DNA from: a bacterium HR17
GTDB taxonomy: Bacteria; Armatimonadota; Fervidibacteria; Fervidibacterales; Fervidibacteraceae
Reading direction: 5' to 3'
Assembly (NCBI GenBank): GCA_002898575.1
Contig: BEHT01000038.1
Location: 1-33,150, forward strand
Length of the DNA stretch: 33,150 nt
This document shows positions 1 to 7,376 of the stretch, piece after piece. The notes under the pieces were generated by a model, which was not told the origin of the DNA, ran no database searches, and saw nothing but the letters and a program-made list of their open reading frames with translations. Made by a program: the position numbers and the translations under genes. Numbering within the stretch: the stretch's first letter is position 1; each line of letters starts with the position of its first letter.

Positions 1-2392
1 CCAACCGCGCCACCTGGATGCCGTAACTGCGGTCCGTCCCGCCTGGCACGATCCGATACAGGAACGTCACTTTGTCGCCTTCTTCCAACACAGCGGCACA
101 GTAGTTTTTGACACGGGGCAGCAAGTTTGCCAGTTCGTTGAGGTGATGGTAGTGGGTCGCAAACAGGCACTTGCACCCGATACGATGCAACTCTTCCGCG
201 ACCGCCCAAGCGATGGCGATGCCGTCGTAAGTAGAAGTGCCCCGTCCGATTTCGTCAATGAGCACCAAACTCCGTTCTGTCGCGTTGTGCAAGATGTTCG
301 CCGTCTCAGACATCTCCACCATGAAGGTGCTTTGCCCGCGCACAAGTTCGTCATGTGCCCCGACGCGGGTGAAGATGCGGTCTACGACCCCAATTTTCGC
401 CTCCTTTGCCGGCACGAAACTCCCCATTTGCGCCATCAAAACGATGAGGGCAACTTGACGGAGAAAAGTGCTTTTGCCCGCCGCGTTGGGACCTGTGATA
501 ATCAGCAGTTGGTTTTCGCGGTTATCTAAGCGGCAGTCGTTGGGAACAAAAGGTTTGTCCCGCTGCACTTGCTCAATGACGGGGTGGCGTCCCTCTTTGA
601 TGACGATTTCGTCACCGTCGTCCACGACGGGGCGTGTGTAGTGGTTTTTGGCGGCGACTTCCGCCAATGTCGCCAGCACATCCAACTCCCCCATCGCCCG
701 CGCCGCCTCCAACAGTTCATGGCTGCGTTGGGCAACTTCCCCCCTCAACTCCACGAACAACTGATACTCCAACTGCCCGATGCGTTCTTCCGCACCGAGC
801 ACCTTGCTCTCCAACTGCTTGAGTTCAGGCGTGATGAACCGCTCCACATCTGTCAGCGTTTGCTTACGGATGTAGTCTTTCGGGACAAGATGCAGGTTTG
901 CCTTCGTGACCTCAAGGTAGTAGCCGAAAACTTGGTTGTAGCCGACGCGCAAATTTTTGATGCCCGTTCGCTCCCGCTCTTTCGCTTCCAGCGCCGCAAT
1001 CAATTCCTTGCCGTGGCGAGCGATGTAACGCAGTTCGTCCAACTCCGGATGGTGGCCGTCGCGGAAGATTCCGCCTTCGGTCATACGGTGGGGTGGGTTG
1101 TCCACGAGGGCGCTCTCCAACCGCCGCCGCAAATCATCCGCCGTGTGCAAGCGGTCATGGATGTGCTGTAGCAAAGACGGAGCAGATTTTGCACCGACGA
1201 GGTCGCGCAGTTTGGGGATCACTTGCAGCGCCGAACGGATTTGCGCCACATCGCGCGGGTTTGCCGTGCCCGTCCCGACGCGCGCAATGAGGCGTTCCAA
1301 ATCGGGCACGCTCTTAAGCGTCTCACGAATTTCTCGCCGCCAAAGGGAGTCACGGTAGAGGGCTTCAACGGCGTCCAACCGCTCGTTGATGTGTTCAACG
1401 CTCAGCAGCGGTTGCAAAATCCAGCGGCGCAACAATCGCCCGCCCATCGGCGTTACCGCCTCATCCAAAACCCACAGCAAAGTGCCGTAGGCACCGCCGT
1501 CCCGCAGCGATTGCACCAACTCCAAATTGCGCCGCGTCGCGTTGTCCAGTAACATGAACTCGCCGACGCTGTAAGTGCTGAGGCTTTTGAGGTGTTCAAG
1601 GGCGGCAAGTTGCGTCCGCTGCAAGTAAGCGATGACGCACGCCGCGGCGCGCAGGGCAAGGGGCATTCCCGTCACACCGAAGCCGTCCAAGGTCGCGACT
1701 TGAAAGTGCAGGCACAGCAACCGCTCCGGCTCCGTGAAAGGGTCAAGGTCAAAGGGCGTGACGGTCGTCGTTTCGCAAACTTCTTTCAGGCGGGCGACAA
1801 AATTTTCGTCGTTTGCCAACTGCTCGGGCAGCAAGACTTCAGCGGGTTGCAGCCGCGCCAGTTCATGGCACAACTCCTTCGCCTTCAGCTCCGTCGCAGC
1901 AAATTCACCCGTTGAGACCTCAGCAACGGCTAACCCAAACCGCTGTTCCGTTTGTCCCGACCTTCGCCCTTCGTCCCGCGCCCCGCAAATGGCGACCAAA
2001 AAGTTGTAGCGTTTCGCCTCAAGGAACGCCTCTTCCACAAGGGTGCCGGGCGTCAGGACGCGGGTGACATCGCGGTGGACGAGGCGCTTTTTGGGGCTGG
2101 GCTCTTCCAGTTGGTCGCAGACGGCGACCTTGTAGCCCGCTTCCAGCAACTTGGCGATGTAGCGCTCAACGGCATGGTGCGGGACACCGCACATCGGGAC
2201 GCGGTTGCCCCGCCCGATTTCCCGCGAGGTCAGCACCAACTGCAACACCTGCGCCCCGATTTGGGCGTCCTCACCGAACATCTCGTAAAAGTCGCCCAAC
2301 CGAAAGAGCACCAAGACATCGGGGTAGCGCGCCTTAATCGCCTGATATTGCCGAAACATTGGCGTCAGCCTTTCACCGTGCCGATCCGCCAT
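1..2392 (-). CDS. mutS: DNA mismatch repair protein MutS (C-terminus beyond window)
   Basis: About 797 codons of MutS are visible; the 3' end lies beyond the left edge. The product recognises mismatched or looped-out bases and uses ATP to recruit the rest of the repair machinery. The N-terminal mismatch-recognition domain shows GDFYEMF, which carries the Phe-x-Glu mismatch-reading motif, followed by a typical MCGVPHH segment. Near the left edge the ATPase domain has a P-loop GPNAAGKST, the GAHDELVRGQSTFMVEM segment, Walker B LVLIDEIGRGTS and the ATHYHHL switch. The P-loop reads NAAGKS where many MutS have NMGGKS, an ordinary variant. I chose the ATG at 2392: an in-frame TGA lies just upstream, and AAGGTG is correctly spaced before it. 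It diverges from the oxidoreductase gene. Identification is certain; orthology to MutS1 rather than another long MutS rests on the FxE motif. Confidence 0.97.
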   Translation of the reverse strand, partial: MADRHGERLTPMFRQYQAIKARYPDVLVLFRLGDFYEMFGEDAQIGAQVLQLVLTSREIGRGNRVPMCGVPHHAVERYIAKLLEAGYKVAVCDQLEEPSPKKRLVHRDVTRVLTPGTLVEEAFLEAKRYNFLVAICGARDEGRRSGQTEQRFGLAVAEVSTGEFAATELKAKELCHELARLQPAEVLLPEQLANDENFVARLKEVCETTTVTPFDLDPFTEPERLLCLHFQVATLDGFGVTGMPLALRAAACVIAYLQRTQLAALEHLKSLSTYSVGEFMLLDNATRRNLELVQSLRDGGAYGTLLWVLDEAVTPMGGRLLRRWILQPLLSVEHINERLDAVEALYRDSLWRREIRETLKSVPDLERLIARVGTGTANPRDVAQIRSALQVIPKLRDLVGAKSAPSLLQHIHDRLHTADDLRRRLESALVDNPPHRMTEGGIFRDGHHPELDELRYIARHGKELIAALEAKERERTGIKNLRVGYNQVFGYYLEVTKANLHLVPKDYIRKQTLTDVERFITPELKQLESKVLGAEERIGQLEYQLFVELRGEVAQRSHELLEAARAMGELDVLATLAEVAAKNHYTRPVVDDGDEIVIKEGRHPVIEQVQRDKPFVPNDCRLDNRENQLLIITGPNAAGKSTFLRQVALIVLMAQMGSFVPAKEAKIGVVDRIFTRVGAHDELVRGQSTFMVEMSETANILHNATERSLVLIDEIGRGTSTYDGIAIAWAVAEELHRIGCKCLFATHYHHLNELANLLPRVKNYCAAVLEEGDKVTFLYRIVPGGTDRSYGIQVARL

Positions 2393-2646
2393 GATGACAC
2401 ACCTTCAACCCTCATTCGGTTTGTCCCCTCAAATTTTACCAGTTGCCGCGCCGATGGTGTCCGTTACTCGCCGGCACACAGAAAAAGTGAGCGGATCGCC
2501 CTCCTCCCAAGATGTGAGGGCGGGAAGGTCCCTCAGGGCTGCAACCCAGCGCTTTGCATATCGTTTAGGTGGCTGTCGGGAGGTGCCTCGTCGCAGAACG
2601 GTTGGGAGGCGGACGGGGGCAAACGGGACTTCGGTTCCCGCCTTAC

Positions 2647-2675
2647 TCGGAGGGCGGCTCTCCTGAGCCGCTGAA
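2647..2675 (+). repeat. Solo REP-like half element
   Basis: This is the same sequence as the left half of each 70-bp unit in the array at 7041-7352: a TCGGAGG foot, a 7-bp stem GCGGCTC/GAGCCGC and a TCCT loop, followed by TGAA. The partner half (GTGCGTC stem) is absent here. Its reappearance 4.4 kb away shows that the half element is the mobile or dispersed unit and not just part of a local tandem duplication. Confidence 0.8.
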
Positions 2676-2678
2676 GAA

Positions 2679-2704
2679 AAAGACAAAGGGGGGGCTTTGT
2701 CTTT
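2679..2704. repeat. Perfect 10-bp inverted repeat with G6 loop
   Basis: AAAGACAAAG at 2679-2688 pairs perfectly with CTTTGTCTTT at 2695-2704 around six G residues. It lies 3 bp after the solo REP-like element. It lies upstream of both flanking genes and has no T-tract, so a classical terminator role is unlikely. It may be part of the same inserted element or an independent hairpin. Confidence 0.6.
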
Positions 2705-2884
2705 CCACCTTATGAGGCGGGCGGAAAGGTTTAGATGTCGTCGGTGGCGAGGTGTGCGTGCCAAAATTGCCCATCGGGTCAAAGGCGTCCATGGTAATGT
2801 CGCGTTTTCCTGACGCTGTCGTCGCAACGACTGATGGTGCAAACGAGGTGAAACATCATAGCCGCTGCGATCGGTTTCGTTATT

Positions 2885-3838
2885 GTGGGATTGGGCATGG
2901 GACGCCACCGCGCCCGCACGGTCACCCAAACGCCCAACGCCCAACTCATCGGCGTCGCCGACATCAACCCTGAGCGGGCACAAAAAGTCGCCGACGAGTT
3001 GGGTTGTGAGTGGCAGACCGATTTTCGCGCTTTCCTTGACCGTCCCGATGTCCATGTCGTTTGGGTTATGACACCGTCAGGGTTGCACGCTGACATCGCT
3101 GTCCCGGCGTTGGAAGCGGGCAAGAATGTCATTGTCACTAAGCCGATGGAAGTGACTTTGGAACGCGCCGACGCGATGATTACAGCGGCGGAGCGCAACA
3201 ACCGCCTGTTGCTCGTGGACTTTGATATGCGTTACCTAAAAGGCGCATGGCAAATTCGCCAAGCCATCGTTGACGGGCTGTTTGGCAAACTCATCTTGCT
3301 GGAAGGGCGGCTCAAGTGGTTTCGGTCGCAGGACTACTACAGCCGCAGCGGCTGGCGGGGCACTTGGCGCTACGACGGCGGTGGCTCGTTGGCAAATCAG
3401 ACCATCCACCTGATTGACCAACTTGTTTGGCTGGGCGGTGAAGTGGAGCGAGTGGAAGCAGCGCGCATCGGCGTTTTCGCCCACGCCATTGAGACCGAAG
3501 ATCTGGGCGTGGCGATTTTCCGATACCGCAACGGTGCGTTGGGCACGGTGCTGGGCACGACAACTTTCCCTAAAGACGCCTACGCCGTCGTGGAAGTGCA
3601 CGGCGATAAAGGCGGGGCGATTTTGGATGTCAACGGGCAAGTGCGCTGGTTTTTCCGCGACGACAGTGTAGCGCCGCCTGAAGTTGCACCACCCTTTGCC
3701 AACTCCGCTGAGAACATGGTCGCTGCCATCCACAACGGTGCCCTGTTGGTGTGCGACGGGCGTGAAGGGCGCAAATCGCTGGCATTGCTTACCGCCATCT
3801 ACCGCGCCGCTCAAACGGGGCAACCAACTTCTCTGTAG
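2885..3838 (+). CDS. Gfo/Idh/MocA family NAD(P)-dependent oxidoreductase (start uncertain)
   Basis: The product belongs to the Gfo/Idh/MocA dehydrogenases, which oxidise or reduce sugars and cyclitols with NAD(P). Visible motifs are the dinucleotide loop GLGMGRHRA, the catalytic-lysine segment VTKPM (families usually read EKP), and GGGSLANQTIHLIDQL, which holds the conserved H-x-x-D of the catalytic C-terminal half. Length (317 aa from here) is slightly short. The only canonical in-frame start is this GTG at 2885, which would delete the first Rossmann strand. The frame stays open upstream to a TGA at 2849 and would encode IIAAAIGFVIV, exactly the missing strand. A GAGGTG at 2845-2850 sits 4 and 7 nt before ATC (2855) and ATA (2858). 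The real start is therefore probably a near-cognate codon, unless the base call is wrong. Substrate is not predictable. Confidence 0.85.
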   Translation: MGLGMGRHRARTVTQTPNAQLIGVADINPERAQKVADELGCEWQTDFRAFLDRPDVHVVWVMTPSGLHADIAVPALEAGKNVIVTKPMEVTLERADAMITAAERNNRLLLVDFDMRYLKGAWQIRQAIVDGLFGKLILLEGRLKWFRSQDYYSRSGWRGTWRYDGGGSLANQTIHLIDQLVWLGGEVERVEAARIGVFAHAIETEDLGVAIFRYRNGALGTVLGTTTFPKDAYAVVEVHGDKGGAILDVNGQVRWFFRDDSVAPPEVAPPFANSAENMVAAIHNGALLVCDGREGRKSLALLTAIYRAAQTGQPTSL

Positions 3839-3884
3839 GGCGCGTCCCAACCCCTCTGCGCCGATGCGCTTGGCGGCAGGCATA

Positions 3885-4280
3885 TCACTTCAGCGATTGC
3901 AGGTAGGCGACAAGCGCGTTCAGGTCTTCTTCACTGCCTTCAAAAGCAGGCATCGTCGTGTTGGGGTTGAGCGTTTGCGGGTTGAGCAAAATCCTCCGCA
4001 ACTTGGCGGCATCATATTTCTTGCCGACGCCGTCCAAACTTGGTCCGATTGTTCCCCCGATACCACCGATGGCGTGGCAAGTGGCGCATCCCGTCTCGTC
4101 ATAAACCGTTTTGCCCCGTTCCACCAAACCGCTGGGTGACGAACGCGCAACGATCGGGTTGTTGCGGGTTGGACTTCGTTTGCTGACCGTCGGTCGTTCA
4201 GACGGTTGCGTTTCCTGGTGCCGACACGCCGACACACAAACTGCCAATGAGAGCGCCAAGCCCATCGCCGTCATCCGCAT
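3885..4280 (-). CDS. Lipoprotein c-type cytochrome
   Basis: This is a 131-aa monohaem class I cytochrome c exported across the cytoplasmic membrane and probably lipid-anchored. Residues 1-19 form a lipoprotein signal ending VSAC, with Cys19 as the lipidation site. A polar Pro/Ser/Thr-rich linker of about 30 residues follows. The haem site is CATCH (Cys65, Cys68, His69) and the likely sixth ligand is Met110 in TTMPAF. ATG 4280 is preferred because AGGTG lies 6 nt before it; an upstream in-frame GTG at 4289 would overlap that ribosome site. It converges on the oxidoreductase gene, with 46 bp between their ends. The electron partner is unknown; no oxidase or other cytochrome gene is nearby. Confidence 0.9.
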   Translation of the reverse strand: MRMTAMGLALSLAVCVSACRHQETQPSERPTVSKRSPTRNNPIVARSSPSGLVERGKTVYDETGCATCHAIGGIGGTIGPSLDGVGKKYDAAKLRRILLNPQTLNPNTTMPAFEGSEEDLNALVAYLQSLK

Positions 4281-4388
4281 GCTTATCACCTCTCGCTTGT
4301 CCGGCTATCAAGTTTTCAGCGCCATCGCCCTCGTGGGCGACAGTCATTAAAACGCCGTCGTTACCTGAACGCGTGGCGGTTAGTGACG

Positions 4389-4634
4389 CTAACCGACTCG
4401 CACTTCAAATTCTTCCACTACGGGGTTTGCCAACAATTGGCGACACATCTGTTCGGCTTGTTGGCGGGCTTGGTCGGGTGAAAGCATGTCGTCCAACCAC
4501 AGTTCAATGAGTTTGCCGATACGCACCTTGTGCACACTCTCAAAGCCCAACTGGCGCAAGGCGCGCTCCACGACCCGCCCTTGTGCGTCGTCCAAACTGG
4601 CTTTCAACCGCACCAAAACCGTCACCTTCGGCAA
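4389..4634 (-). CDS. purS: Phosphoribosylformylglycinamidine synthase subunit PurS
   Basis: PurS is the small structural subunit that bridges PurL and the glutaminase PurQ when FGAR is converted to FGAM in purine synthesis. The 81-aa length and the pattern KVTVLVRLKASLDDAQGRVV, ALRQLGFESVHKVRIGK and IELWL match the family closely. An ATG at 4640 abuts GGGGGAG with no spacer. The in-frame TTG at 4634 lies 6 nt after it and gives the usual family start MPKVTV, so I chose the TTG. No purQ or purL adjoins it here, although they are usual neighbours. The next gene, on the opposite strand, starts 65 bp away. Confidence 0.9.
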   Translation of the reverse strand: MPKVTVLVRLKASLDDAQGRVVERALRQLGFESVHKVRIGKLIELWLDDMLSPDQARQQAEQMCRQLLANPVVEEFEVRVG

Positions 4635-4699
4635 GGTCATCTCCCCCGTTTTTCAGAGCGTCCCTTCAACTGTGCCACACTTTAATGGCGGTGACGCTG

Positions 4700-5362
4700 A
4701 TGGCGACTTTCGTCTACCTTGTGCGACACGGCGAAACGGTGTGGAACGCAGAGGGGCGACTGTGCGGTAGCAGTGACATCCCGCTGAGCCCTATCGGACA
4801 ACAGCAAGCCCAAAGGTTAGCGCAGCGGTTGCGCTCCGTCCCGCTGGCTGCCATTTACAGCAGTCCGTTGCGGCGCACCCGTCAAACGGCTGAAACGATT
4901 GCGGCGCTGCACAATTTACCCGTGCACCCTGTGCCGGAACTGAGCGAAATTGACTACGGCGATTGGGAGGGAATGGCGGTTGACGAACTGGCGCGCCGCT
5001 TTCCTGAGGCGGAGCGCTGTCGCACTGATGACCCGTTGCGGTTCGTCGCGCCCAACGGCGAACCGTTTGCCCACTTTGTTGAGCGGGTCACGACAACCGT
5101 GCAGCGCATCGCTGCCTGCCATGCGAATGAGACCATAGCCGTCGTGGCGCACCAAGGGGTCAACCGCATCGTTTTGTGTTGGGTGCTGCAGGCGGAGTTC
5201 TCCCTTTGGCGCCGATTGCGCCAAGACCCTGCCTGCGTCAACCTTTTGCAAGTGCGGGACGACGGACAGTGGCGGGTGTGGCTCGCTAACGATACTTGCC
5301 ACCTGCAGGATGCGTCGTTGGAGTCAGAAAAACCCGTGCAAGCGTCTGAGGTGAACCGTTGA
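4700..5362 (+). CDS. Histidine phosphatase (phosphoglycerate mutase family)
   Basis: This 220-aa protein belongs to the cobalamin-phosphatase/phosphoglycerate-mutase branch of the histidine phosphatases. Catalytic features are LVRHGET (Arg9, phospho-acceptor His10), SSPLRRTRQTAE (phosphate-binding Arg near 58-59), EIDYGDWEG with the acid residue, and VVAHQGVNR with His151. Such proteins may be alpha-ribazole phosphatase, a phosphosugar phosphatase or a cofactor-independent mutase-like enzyme; the sequence alone does not decide. ATG 4700 follows GGTGA by 6 nt and gives the usual MATFVYLVRHGET start; ATG 4685 has no ribosome site. Its TGA overlaps the ATG of the foldase gene by one base, so the two are probably translationally coupled. 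Confidence 0.9.
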   Translation: MATFVYLVRHGETVWNAEGRLCGSSDIPLSPIGQQQAQRLAQRLRSVPLAAIYSSPLRRTRQTAETIAALHNLPVHPVPELSEIDYGDWEGMAVDELARRFPEAERCRTDDPLRFVAPNGEPFAHFVERVTTTVQRIAACHANETIAVVAHQGVNRIVLCWVLQAEFSLWRRLRQDPACVNLLQVRDDGQWRVWLANDTCHLQDASLESEKPVQASEVNR

Positions 5363-7005
5363 TGCCGTCCTTGCGCCGAACGCGCCACAAGTTGCAAAAG
5401 CAAGCCGTCCGCTGGACGATTTGGGGCGGTGTTTTCGTCATCTTTCTCGTGGGCACTTTCACGGGGTTCAGTTGGTGGACGGGGCGCTCGGAACTGTCCA
5501 GCCAACTACCGCGTGTTGTCGCCCGCGTCAACGGCGAGGAAATTTCTCGCGCGACTTACGAACAATTTTTGGCGCAGGCAGCACAATTCATGCATCCGAC
5601 AGTCGCCGATTGGGCAACGGTCAAAGAAATCGCTTTCGGACAGTTGCTGGAAACCGTCGTGTTAAAGCAAGAAGCCCAACGGCGCGGGTTGCGAGTTACA
5701 CAGAGGGACATAGACAAACACGTCAACGCGATGGTCGCGGCGGAGTTGGACAGCGCCCGCCAGCGTTACCAGCGGGAGAAATCTTTTCGCGATTACATCC
5801 GCAAAGAGTTCGGTTCGTTGGACAACTACGCCGCCGCACTGCGCCGTCAAGCCCAACAACAAGTTAACGAGTTGCAAGACGCCTTGTTGCAAGAAAAATT
5901 GCGGGAAAGCGTGGAGCAAAGTGTCAAAGTCACGGAGAAAGACTTACGCATGGCTTACACCCAATTTCGCATCCGCCATATTCTTGTCAGTTTCGCCCGT
6001 TTCTTTCCCAAAGGCAAAACGCCTACCCTTCAAGACCAACAAACTGCCCGCCGAAAAGCGCGCGAACGCGCCCAGCAACTCCGTCAACGCCTGCTGAAAG
6101 GAGAAGACTTTCAAGCGTTAGCGCGCAAGGAATCGGACGATACACCGACGGCGTCTAAAGGCGGCGACTTAGGAGTGATGACATTGGATATGGTGCGGGG
6201 GCGTTTGGGTGAGGCTATTGCCCAAGCCCTGCCTCGCCTGAAAGTCGGCGAGATTTCGGAGCCCTTAGAGGGTTGGATGGGCTACCACCTCCTGCAAGTG
6301 GAAAGTAAGCGGGTTGTGTTGCCCCCCGATTACGATAAAGTGCGCTACCGCTGCGAAAACACAAAATGTGCCTACCAGTGGTTAGGGGAGAAAGGGGAAA
6401 CGCAATGCCCCAAGTGCAAGGGCAAAGCCATCAAAGTCGTCGGGACGCGGCGGTCTGAACTGCTGCGGCAGTTGCGCATGCAACGCCAACAGGAAGCGTG
6501 GGACCGTTTGCGCACCGATTTGCGCCAAAGGGCGCAAGTGGACATCCAAGACCCCGAATTGCGCGGGTTGTGGGCAGCCCGCAACGGCGATGCAGAGGAA
6601 GCCCGCCGGGCGTTGGGCGAAGCCCTTAAAATCGCCCTGCGATCGCCGGACGCCCGCCGCCATTTTCTTTACCCCGAAGTCATTTTGCTGGAGTTGGCGC
6701 GGTTGGAGCAAGGACAAGGCAAACTTGCGGAGGCTGAGCGGCATTTGCAGGAAGCCCTCAAATACTCCGACGATAACAGCCTCCATCTGCAACTCGGCAC
6801 CGTCTTCATGCTGCGCAATAAAAAAGACGCCGCGCTGAAAGAGTTCATGAAAGTCGCCAACAGTTCGCCCACACCCGTTCAGCGGCAAGTGCTGGCAAAT
6901 TACTTGGAACAGTTAGGGCGCAAGGATTTGGCGGAGCAACAACGCCGCTTAGCGCAAAAAGAGCAAGCCGCCAGCGGGATGACGCTCCCTCTCAACCTCC
7001 AATAA
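5362..7005 (+). CDS. Membrane-anchored PpiC-type peptidyl-prolyl isomerase with zinc ribbon and C-terminal repeats
   Basis: A 547-aa SurA/PrsA-like foldase. Residues about 15-38 form one membrane segment after a basic N-terminus, so the bulk is extracytoplasmic. Residues 50-190 resemble the SurA N-terminal chaperone helices (ARVNGEEISRATYEQFL, coiled Gln/Arg-rich helices). The parvulin domain spans about 201-318, with RIRHILVSF, a KGGDLGVM loop and a GYHLLQVESK end. Immediately after it come four cysteines (331, 336, 349, 352; C-X4-C-X12-C-X2-C), a predicted zinc ribbon that is unusual in this family. Residues 390-530 are helical repeats resembling TPR (ARNGDAEEARRALGEAL and following). ATG 5362 lies 8 nt after GAGGTG and overlaps the upstream stop. 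It probably assists folding of secreted proteins, which fits a genome exporting many lyases. Confidence 0.88.
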   Translation: MPSLRRTRHKLQKQAVRWTIWGGVFVIFLVGTFTGFSWWTGRSELSSQLPRVVARVNGEEISRATYEQFLAQAAQFMHPTVADWATVKEIAFGQLLETVVLKQEAQRRGLRVTQRDIDKHVNAMVAAELDSARQRYQREKSFRDYIRKEFGSLDNYAAALRRQAQQQVNELQDALLQEKLRESVEQSVKVTEKDLRMAYTQFRIRHILVSFARFFPKGKTPTLQDQQTARRKARERAQQLRQRLLKGEDFQALARKESDDTPTASKGGDLGVMTLDMVRGRLGEAIAQALPRLKVGEISEPLEGWMGYHLLQVESKRVVLPPDYDKVRYRCENTKCAYQWLGEKGETQCPKCKGKAIKVVGTRRSELLRQLRMQRQQEAWDRLRTDLRQRAQVDIQDPELRGLWAARNGDAEEARRALGEALKIALRSPDARRHFLYPEVILLELARLEQGQGKLAEAERHLQEALKYSDDNSLHLQLGTVFMLRNKKDAALKEFMKVANSSPTPVQRQVLANYLEQLGRKDLAEQQRRLAQKEQAASGMTLPLNLQ

Positions 7006-7040
7006 CGCTGCCATATGCAGCGTTGAAGAATGGGGTTCAT

Positions 7041-7352
7041 TCGGAGGGCGGCTCTCCTGAGCCGCTGAAAAACGGTGCGTCAGGAGACGCACCCTCCGAA
7101 TAACGAACTCTCGGAGGGCGGCTCTCCTGAGCCGCTGAAAAACGGTGCGTCAGGAGACGCACCCTCCGAATAACGAACTCTCGGAGGGCGGCTCTCCTGA
7201 GCCGCTGAAAAACGGTGCGTCAGGAGACGCACCCTCCGAATAACGAACTCTCGGAGGGCGGCTCTCCTGAGCCGCTGAAAAACGGTGCGTCAGGAGACGC
7301 ACCCTCCGAATAACAAACTCTCGGAGGGCGGCTCTCCTGAGCCGCCGAAAAA
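7041..7352 (+). repeat. Tandem array of 70-bp paired REP-like hairpin units (four full, one partial)
   Basis: Units start at 7041, 7111, 7181, 7251 and 7321; the last is cut off after its first hairpin and has one substitution in its tail. Each unit has a TCGGAGG foot, hairpin A (7-bp stem GCGGCTC/GAGCCGC, loop TCCT), a short A-rich linker, hairpin B in inverted orientation, a complementary CCTCCGA foot and an 11-bp spacer. Read on the other strand, hairpin B is again TCGGAGG plus a 7-bp stem (GTGCGTC/GACGCAC) around TCCT. The two stems differ by three compensating base pairs, while foot and loop are invariant. Copies are almost identical, which indicates recent amplification. The array fills the 370-bp gap between the foldase and kinase genes; the kinase ribosome site lies just past the final half unit. 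Confidence 0.93.
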
Positions 7353-7376
7353 CTGCCCTGCGGAGGTCTGGCACGC

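Larger units (their letters stand above)
2393..2884. other. Intergenic region between mutS and oxidoreductase
   Basis: About 490 bp lie between the divergent mutS and oxidoreductase genes. I see no convincing gene; open frames here, on both strands, have composition unlike the neighbours and no ribosome site. The region holds one REP-like half element (2647-2675), a perfect 10-bp inverted repeat with a G-only loop (2679-2704), and a GAGGTG ribosome-site-like sequence at 2845-2850 that is followed in the oxidoreductase frame only by near-cognate start codons. Several G-rich runs occur at 2510-2640. Confidence 0.6.

Noticed and set aside
569-1171. Plus-strand open frames across mutS
   Set aside because: The minus strand encodes continuous MutS with all motifs; these frames are complements of it.
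2429-3055. Minus-strand open frame across the mutS-oxidoreductase gap
   Set aside because: It runs through the REP-like element and antisense into the oxidoreductase Rossmann fold; no ribosome site or domain is seen.
3236-3883. Minus-strand open frame antisense to the oxidoreductase
   Set aside because: The plus strand shows the family motifs in order; the antisense frame has none.
7041-7352. CRISPR array
   Set aside because: The spacer between units is the same 11 bp each time and the period is a pure tandem repeat; there are no unique spacers and no cas genes.
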